From Melitaea cinxia (Eukaryota; Arthropoda; Insecta; Lepidoptera; Nymphalidae): 64,000 bases of DNA. The translations under genes were made by a program, and so were the position numbers. Below are positions 58,203-64,000 of this stretch, one piece after another (the first letter of the stretch is position 1; each line of letters starts with the position of its first letter). The notes under the pieces were generated by a model. That model worked only from the letters and a program-made list of their open reading frames with translations, was not told where the DNA came from and ran no database searches. The stretch spans positions 17,485,501 to 17,549,500 of the forward strand of contig NC_059402.1 in assembly GCF_905220565.1 (NCBI RefSeq), written 5' to 3'.

Positions 58203-60160
58203 CAAGTGATATACATCCACGGGCTTATGAACCCATAGTTAGATTATGTTTTTAATGTCTCCAAAAGAGACGTGAGTCCACCGACCGGTTCTTATTTTAA
58301 TGTATGGTACAATTTCTGTTTTTTTTCTTTTATTATTATTATTATTATTATTTATACTTATATCTAGTTTAATCTTACATTATTTACATGCGTAATCGTT
58401 TTCTTAAAAATATATTTTTTAATATTATCTATATTACCACCACCTTACTCCTCCCAAGCAAAGCAACCTACTCGAATTTTATTTTGACATTTCGAAAATA
58501 CTCTCAATGACGGCGGTGTCTCTATTATGAATCGCCATCTTGAGACTATGCTCGAGGATGTCTTTGTCTATATATATATTACGATGCATTATTTGGACAC
58601 CTCCTCACCATCTGTAGAGCATACATTTTAAATTTCTAGTCTCTTACTTCAAATCATAGGACTTTTATACAAACTTCCAACCCCCGTTTTATCCCCTTTA
58701 GGGGTCAAGTTGAGAGGTCAGTGTTGGTCGTGAAGTCCGTTCTTAGCGAATTTCTACGCCCTATAAGGAACCTACCTGCCAAATTTCAAGTTTGTAGCTG
58801 TTATAGTTTCGGAGATTTCGTGATAAGTGAGTGAACCTACCATCCCCCGTTTTAACCCCAAAAGGGAATTGATTTCTAAAGATACATTATTTGGACACAT
58901 TCTCGGCATTTATAAAGCGTACATTTAAAATTTCAAGTCTCTTACTTCAAAAACAGAGTAATTTCATACAAACTTCCAACCCCCGTTTCACCCCCTTAGG
59001 AGTCGAGTTTTGGAAAATTCGTTCTTAGCAGATGTTTACACTTTATAAGGAACCAAACTGCCAAATTTTAAGTTTGTAGGTGTTATAGTTTCGGAGATTT
59101 CGTAATGAGTGACCTTTCACTTTTATAAATAATATAGATAATAGATATATGTTTGTGTGTGTGTATGTATGAACTGACCAACATAATACACAATATTTGT
59201 GAGTACAATCTTTCCAAAATGTATGAACAATTAATAAAATTGTATATGTATCAGCCGGCTGCTACCTTAGGTGCAGACGTCCTTGTGTGAAATTTAAAGA
59301 TATCCATTATTTTTTTCTAATCCCACAGATAGAGCTAACTTACCAGATCCTTCATTTTTTGAAATGTCGAAAAGGAGATGAAGAGGCTGTGAGTAATGAG
59401 CTAGAGTTATTTATCCGTATTCTACTGCTGAATAAGACGACATATTCTCCGCTCAGTATGTGCACCTTGTCAAGGTCTCTTGGTGTGAAGGTTATTAATT
59501 TATCTTTTTCATAGTTGTAAAGAAACTAACGCCCTCCTGATAGCTAAGGATCGCCATAGCCTAGGGACACCTGTAACAGCAAAAGCATCACAGATGCATT
59601 GCCAAGCCTATCCCCGCGCCGACACAGTCCATCATCAGAAACTCTAGTTTCCTTACTCAACGCAGGCCAACAACGATGGAAAGAAATATTGTTTGTCTGA
59701 AACCATTAGGACCTCCGTTAATAAATGATATCTATAGGAACGAATACGTTCAATACCTGCTCCGCGGTATCAGGCTATGACGTAATATTAACTTGATTCA
59801 CTCACATTGGTCACATGACATTGTTTTCGTCATCATGCTTGACTTTATTGCATACTAACTGTGCCCACGACTTTGTCCGCGTGTAATAGTGACTTTGCGA
59901 CTACATTTTTTGGATATTTTTGAAATAGTTGTGTAGGTTTATGTTCATATTTTACTGAAGCTATTACTTATTTACTTTAATAAAAGTTGGTTCTCAGACT
60001 CAATTCAGAATCTGTCTTTTTCCTACATTGATGTTATTTTTTAAAATTAAGCGACCTTAAGCTAACTAAGATAATAGACTATATTTGAGAGCGAATTCTT
60101 TCCAATTTACAGATTTTTGGGGCCCTCGTGACGTACCTTGTTGTAATACTATCTCTGTGA
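51528..60160 (+). CDS. GrB2: gustatory receptor, nine exons, intact
   Basis: An insect gustatory receptor (7tm_7). Exons are 51528-51660, 53742-53920, 55044-55173, 55684-55845, 56241-56369, 57094-57273, 57355-57455, 59329-59490 and 60113-60160, all with GT donors and AG acceptors. They sum to 1,224 nt, 407 residues plus TGA, with no internal stop. Landmarks: LQISRWFGLAPYVC (about residues 11-24), RYTAFERMTRMFRILKQLKQ at the end of exon 2 (about 85-104), FQLVAFAGRILQTLKMVNQR (exon 4), KHHFNICEIVRTTTERDGYM (exon 6), LLVCCLEVFHQTNEQ (exon 7, a membrane segment), TTYSPLSMCTLSRSL (exon 8) and TYLVVILSL at the end, where the usual QF is missing. Start context is ACCATGG. AATAAA follows at 60312. 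Intron 1 holds LINE E; intron 2 holds a 940-bp insertion. Exon phases equal those of GrA. The ligand is unknown. Confidence 0.85.
51822..53035 (-). mobile_element. LINE E, unit 2 copy with internal deletion
   Basis: Same insertion as 31361-34190 (CATA-repeat tail, RKRCGLKEDVGTKIEKGM, endonuclease end at 52298-52919), but about 1.6 kb including the whole RT is missing. The join is near 52190-52205, at short TTTCTTCTTTTC-like homology. It lies antisense in intron 1 of GrB2. Confidence 0.85.
54077..55019 (+). repeat. LINE 3'-UTR-type insertion in GrB2 intron 2
   Basis: About 943 bp absent at the matching place of GrB1 (near 35060). It begins AACTGTGCCCGCGGCTTCGC and includes one ~230-bp unit of the array seen at 38490-39470, ending in a TATATA run. 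It is non-coding and ends 24 bp before exon 3. Confidence 0.75.
58162..58202. repeat. (TA)n microsatellite
   Basis: About 20 TA units inside the GrB2 intron, at the left border of the unit-2-only insertion. Confidence 0.95.
58203..58570. mobile_element. Unit-2-only insertion of unknown type
   Basis: About 370 bp with no counterpart in unit 1. It includes a run of ATT triplets near 58333 and GGCGGTGTCTCTATTATGAA. Both sides are TA-rich, so a TA-target element is possible, but no inverted ends are clear. Confidence 0.45.
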
Positions 60161-60596
60161 AACTGTAGCTCCTGCACTAGTGTTGAAGAACAAAATATCT
60201 TTCCTGTCAACACAACAAAAAAAAAACTTACTCAGTTCTGCTTATTACAAGTTTTGAAGACTGTTCACTTATCACATCACGTTTGAATTGTAACACTCAC
60301 ATCTCTTTAATAATAAATGATTTTGTGTGACACAATGACTTTAATTTAACATACCTATATTTTTGTAATAAAAATAAAAGTATATTTAGCGCATCGCACG
60401 ACTCATGCAATACCAAGGGCAGAACAGATGTGTTGACGATCGTAGGGACTCAGGCTAACTCAATCACCTCGGGAACGTAGAACCACTATACTACTATATC
60501 ACTATATCATCAATATATCACTATAGACGGCGCCACGGTTCGCTTAAACCGAAAATAAAAATCATCATATCAAAAATTTCGCTCTAGCGGGTACAT

Positions 60597-60669
60597 CGTT
60601 CCATAGCTTAATTGGCTAGAGCGCCGACACGGTCAGTCGCAGACGCGGGTTCGAATCCCGCTGGAGCGG
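60597..60669 (+). tRNA. tRNA-like gene in the dimer, first copy
   Basis: A 73-nt cloverleaf like 38809-38881, with an intact D stem (GCTT/GAGC). One anticodon-stem pair is lost (GTCGC for GTCGG). The anticodon position reads GGT, with C at position 33. Probably tRNA-derived rather than a working tRNA. Confidence 0.6.
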
Positions 60670-60905
60670 TCAATTTTTGATATGATATTCAAAATGTTTA
60701 GAATTCCTAATGTGAGGGTAACACAAAAATAAAATCGTACATATTAAAAATAGCATGGTGTCGTCTCCTGTCAAAGATTTCATTGTAATATGAAACTTTG
60801 AATAGTTACGGGTCTCTGTAAAGAACTCACTATAGACGGCGCCACGGTTCGCTTAAACCGAAAATAAAAATCATCATATCAAAAATTTCGCTCTAGCGGG
60901 TACAT

Positions 60906-60978
60906 CGTTCCATAGCTTAATTGGCTAGAGCGCCGACACGGTCAGTCGGAGACGCGGGTTCGAATCCCGCTGGAGCGG
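60906..60978 (+). tRNA. tRNA-like gene in the dimer, second copy
   Basis: The best-preserved copy. All four stems pair fully (acceptor CGTTCCA/TGGAGCG with one G-U, D, anticodon CCGAC/GTCGG, T GCGGG/CCCGC). The T loop TTCGAAT and D-loop GG are canonical. The anticodon position reads GGT and position 33 is C, both unusual. There is no clear T-run terminator directly after it (TCAATTTTTGATAT has five T). Confidence 0.65.
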
Positions 60979-61299
60979 TCAATTTTTGATATGATATTCA
61001 AAACGTAGAACCAGTTGAGAGCACCATTATTGGGCTGCTATATTCTGTAAGACTAAGTACATCTCCAGTGTAGCTGTTACTGGCTTTGAGCAAGATACTT
61101 CTTGCTTTGTCGTAGAAGTAACAAAGCCTGCAATAATGTGGATTATGATATAGTACGGGCATTATTAGATTCAAGGTCGTTATCATCGTGTCATGATCGC
61201 GTACCAGTTCTAGACACCTTCTCTGAACATTTGCTCTGACTGATTAACCGTAACTGCTGGTGTGCCTCAAGGAGGTTTGCTGTCATCTCGATTTTTTTT

Positions 61300-62280
61300 G
61301 ACGACGACGACGATGACCGTTCATGTCAATGACCAAAGAACAAGACCTATTTCCCTCCGGTGCGGGGTAAGACAGGGGGATGTAATATCACCGAAACTGT
61401 TTACCACTGCGCTAGAGGATGTTTTTAAGACCTTAGATTGGGGGGAACGAGGCATCAACGTCAACGGTGAATTCATCTCTCACCTTCGTTTCGCCGACGA
61501 TATTGTCATCTTTTCGGAGACGCTGGATGAGTTAGGCCAAATGCTGGCCAGCCTAAACGAGTCCTCCCGACGTGTCGGTCTCTGTATGAACTTGGATAAG
61601 ACGAAAGTCATGTTTAACAACCAAGTCATACCGATACCGGTATCGGTCGATGGTACCCTTCTCGAAGTTGTTCAGGATTATATTTACCTAGGCCATACTA
61701 TCCAACTGGGCCGCAACAACTTCGAGAGGGAGGCCGATAGGAGGATTCGGTTGGGCTGGGCGGCGTTTGGCAGGCTTCGTCGAGTCTTCACTTCGAAGAT
61801 TCCGCAATGCTTGAAAACAAAAGTCTTCGAACAATGCGTCCTGCCTGTGTTAACATACGCAGCCGAGACGTGGACACTGACGAAGGGACTGGTCCACAAA
61901 TTTAGGGTCGCTCAACGTGCAATGGAACGGGCTATGCTTGGGGTTTCTCTTAAAGATAGGATTAGAAATGAGACTATCCGCGAGAGAACGAAAGTAACCG
62001 ACGTAGCCTACAGAATTAGCAAGTTGAAGTGGCAGTGGGCTGGTCATTTGTGTCGCAGGACCGATGGCCGTTGGAGTAGACGGGTCCTAGAGTGGAGGCC
62101 GCGTCTTGGCAAACGCAGTGTGGGACGTCCTCCGGCCCGTTGGACCGACGATATACGTAAGATTCCCGGTGTCGGCTGGATGAGGATTGCGGAAGACCGG
62201 GATGTCTGGCGCAAACTTGGGGAGGCCTATGTCCAGCAGTGGACTGCGATAGGCTGAAGTGAGTAAGTGAGTGAGTGAGT
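61300..62280 (+). mobile_element. 5'-truncated RTE insertion
   Basis: Flanked by GATTTTTTTT at 61290-61299 and 62281-62290; unit 1 has the empty site near 41572. It begins with a GAC-repeat filler, then the last third of the RTE ORF (RRGVRQGDVISP-type RT motif, LRFADDIVIF, then the C-terminal region to TGA at 62257), and ends in a (GAGT)n tail. The coding part is open, unlike the frameshifted element at 8186-11372, so this copy helps to date both. Confidence 0.88.
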
Positions 62281-62556
62281 GATTTTTTTTTCTGGTTTTA
62301 TTAATACTGTAATTCAACATATATGTAAATGTTGATGATATTTTTTATAATGAAAGGAGCAAAGAATCGAACGGTCTCATCTGATGTTAAATGGTCAACG
62401 ACATTTACACTGTTAGAGAAGTTTGGGGTGCACTGCCTGGTTTTAGGTATAAGATGTCTCTACACTCGACGCTTAAAAATCGTGGATTTTAATCGTCGGG
62501 TACCTGGCAATAAAATATACCTACTATTCATCTTTCGCCAATTGACATAATTAGTT

Positions 62557-62790
62557 ATTGTTGAATTATACTGTTTGGATTTACTACACCAATAAAAATT
62601 TATATCAGATAAACAAATAGTGTATGACGGAATTATTTATCTTTTATTCCTTTAACTCTGATATCATTTTAAGCGTCTTCAATTGTGCGAATGTTTGAAG
62701 TCGACCATGAATCAAATATTATATATTATCCACGATTAAGTGCTTGTAGTCAAACGCTATTGTACCTTCAATGGTGCGAAGACTAAAGGC
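62557..62790. other. Spacer after duplication unit 2
   Basis: AT-rich unique sequence; nothing recognised. Confidence 0.3.
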
Positions 62791-62793
62791 TTA

Positions 62794-62838
62794 TTAACCG
62801 ACTTCCAAAAAAGGAGGAGGTTCTCAATTCGACTGTTT
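62794..62838 (+). repeat. Solo terminus of the fold-back element
   Basis: TTAACCGACTTCCAAAAAAG and GGTTCTCAATTCGACTG, matching the left end of the element at 63113 but with no partner end nearby. Confidence 0.7.
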
Positions 62839-63112
62839 TTTTTTTTAATTTGCATTTTCATCGTAATAATGAAAGCTATTTAATTTATAACAAAGGCGCT
62901 TCTTGTTGTTAAGTCACGCAGGTGTGTTGTTTGTTTTGTGCATAATATCTCGATCGCTATTCACTTCTACTTAAACAAGTTAGTTCCATTAATAAATCTT
63001 GATACTGTATGTAAATTTAAGTAAATTTTGAAAATATATTTTAATTTAATGCATCAAATAGTAAATTAAAAACAAATTTCGCCCAATCTTCGAATTTTAG
63101 TAGTAACATTTT

Positions 63113-63635
63113 TTAACCGACTTCCAAAAAAGGAGGAGGTTCTCAATTCGACTGTATTTTTTTTTTGTATGTTACATCAGAACTTTTGACCGTGTGGACC
63201 GATTTCGACAATTTTTTTTAAATCGAAAGGTGGTGTGTGCCAATTGGTCCCATTTAAATTTATTTGAGATCTAACAACTACTTTTCGAGTTATATCTAAT
63301 AATGCGTTTTTACTTGACGCTTTTCTCGTCGACCTACGTTGTACTATACCGCATAACTTTCTACTGGATGTACCGATTTTGATAATTCTTTTTTGTTGGA
63401 AAGGGGATATCCCTAGTTTAGTACCATGATAAGGAAACCAGGAGATATAGCTCGAAAAGTAGTTGTTAGATCTCAAATAAATTTAAATGGGACCAATTGG
63501 CACACACCACCTTTCGATTAAAAGAAAATTTGTCGAAATCGCTCCACCCAGTCAAAAGTTCTGATGTAACATACATAAAAAAAAAAAAAAATACAGTCGA
63601 ATTGAGAACCTCCTCCTTTTTTGGAAGTCGGTTAA
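63113..63635. mobile_element. Fold-back element with ~190-bp inverted ends
   Basis: Begins TTAACCGACTTCCAAAAAAG and ends with its complement. The inverted arms continue through GTTACATCAGAACTTTTGAC, AATCGAAAGGTGGTGTGTGC and TTTGAGATCTAACAACTACT, leaving a central spacer of about 140 bp. It is non-coding. Decayed relatives lie at 11384-11760 and 17645-18062. Confidence 0.85.
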
Positions 63636-63761
63636 AAAATGAAAATTACTTCATCAACAAGCCTATTTTATTAAGTTTTTAAATGAAACTTCTTTATTGC
63701 GAATGAGGGGTCTTTTTACGAATCAAACGCGTCACGGAGTCTGTCAAGAGTCAGGAATTTT

Positions 63762-63880
63762 AAACGTCCATACCTCGTTGAATACACCGGTTCTCGTCCG
63801 ATCACCGAAGTTAAGCAACGTCAGGCGCGGTCAGTACTTGGATGGGTGACCGCCTCGGAACACCGCGGCGGATGTTGACT
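63762..63880 (+). rRNA. 5S ribosomal RNA gene or 5S-derived copy
   Basis: About 119 bp closely matching insect 5S rRNA: TTGAATACACCGGTTCTCGT, the internal control region with GAAGTTAAGCAACGTCAGGC and TACTTGGATGGGTGACCGCC, and the 3' end near GTTGAC. The 5' end reads AAACGTCCATACC where GCCAACGTCCATACC is usual, so terminal pairing is weakened. A T-rich tract follows (TCTTGTTTTATTT). It is a single copy here; it could be a dispersed gene, a pseudogene or the head of a 5S-type SINE. Confidence 0.75.
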
Positions 63881-64000
63881 CTTGTTTTATTTAAATTGTT
63901 TTTTTTTTTTTTTTTTATTTGTTTATAATTTAGATACATATCTTATGAGGTACCTAATGTAAAATCAAATGAATCCAAGCCGCGTCTCGCCGTCATATGG
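63881..64000. other. Right edge, T-rich spacer
   Basis: A run of T (about 63900-63917) and AT-rich sequence; nothing recognised. Confidence 0.3.

Larger units (their letters stand above)
57535..59130 (+). repeat. LINE 3'-UTR remnants in the GrB2 intron before exon 8
   Basis: Counterpart of 37725-39470, with two ~230-bp units visible (about 58583-58860 and 58880-59130), a (TA)n run at 58162-58202, and unit-2-only sequence at about 58203-58570. Confidence 0.7.
60486..61001 (+). mobile_element. tRNA-like mobile element, dimer
   Basis: A 516-bp insertion between AACGTAGAACCA at 60474-60485 and 61002-61013. Unit 1 has the single uninterrupted site near 41284. It holds two almost identical ~165-bp monomers (from CTATAGACGGCGCCACGG to GATATGATATTCAAAA) separated by about 135 bp. 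Each has a tRNA-like cloverleaf inside inverted-repeat flanks. It inserted as one unit. Confidence 0.85.
47841..62556 (+). repeat. Segmental duplication, unit 2
   Basis: Direct repeat of 27195-41879. It carries a truncated GrA fragment and GrB2. Sequence found only in this unit includes 49480-49690 (lost in unit 1), 50835-51327, 54077-55019, about 58203-58570, 60486-61001 and 61300-62280. Confidence 0.92.

Overview
The window looks like lepidopteran (butterfly or moth) nuclear DNA. It is AT-rich, its genes have small exons and GT-AG introns, and it carries typical lepidopteran repeats: RTE, CR1/Jockey-type and RNase-H-bearing LINEs, a tRNA-headed SINE, a BEL/Pao LTR element and fold-back elements. 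I cannot name the species. The only host genes I can support are insect gustatory receptors (GRs, 7tm_7 family) and, near the right edge, a 5S rRNA gene or 5S-derived copy. Nearly everything else is transposon-derived.

Layout. Bases 1-16,900 are a graveyard of nested elements. They hold a broken transposase-like gene (703-1837), two nested minus-strand LINEs (2.15-8.17 kb), an almost intact RTE element with an 11-bp target duplication (8186-11372), a Jockey-type LINE remnant (12.7-13.8 kb), SINEs and short RTE derivatives. Bases 17,054-29,289 (minus) are a nine-exon GR gene, here called GrA, predicted at 401 aa. Its introns have grown by insertions, including a 5.5-kb LINE (20,815-26,294). 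A divergent GR gene, GrB1 (31,058-40,961, plus), starts 1.77 kb away. It has the same nine-exon layout but a 1-base deletion in exon 2.

About 14.7 kb (27.2-41.88 kb: exons 1-2 of GrA, the divergent promoter region and all of GrB) is present again in direct orientation at 47.84-62.56 kb. The second unit therefore carries a truncated, frameshifted GrA fragment and GrB2 (51,528-60,160), whose nine exons join to 1,224 nt, an open frame of 407 aa. The 6 kb between the units is a decayed BEL/Pao retrotransposon, a 118-bp tandem repeat array and a LINE 3'-UTR fragment. The BEL 5' LTR starts at the base where the homology of unit 1 stops.

Comparing the two units dates later insertions and deletions, because one unit often preserves the empty site of the other. 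The clearest cases are a tRNA-like element with 12-bp target duplications (one monomer in unit 1, a dimer in unit 2), a short RTE derivative, a 5'-truncated RTE, a SINE, and an 824-bp miniature element with 72-bp internal repeats. The right end (62.56-64.0 kb) holds a long-TIR fold-back element and the 5S sequence.

Functionally, the GR genes would encode seven-pass membrane chemoreceptors in gustatory neurons. GrA and GrB2 look usable; GrB1 and the GrA fragment look like pseudogenes. All exon joins are my own reading of splice sites and have no transcript support.
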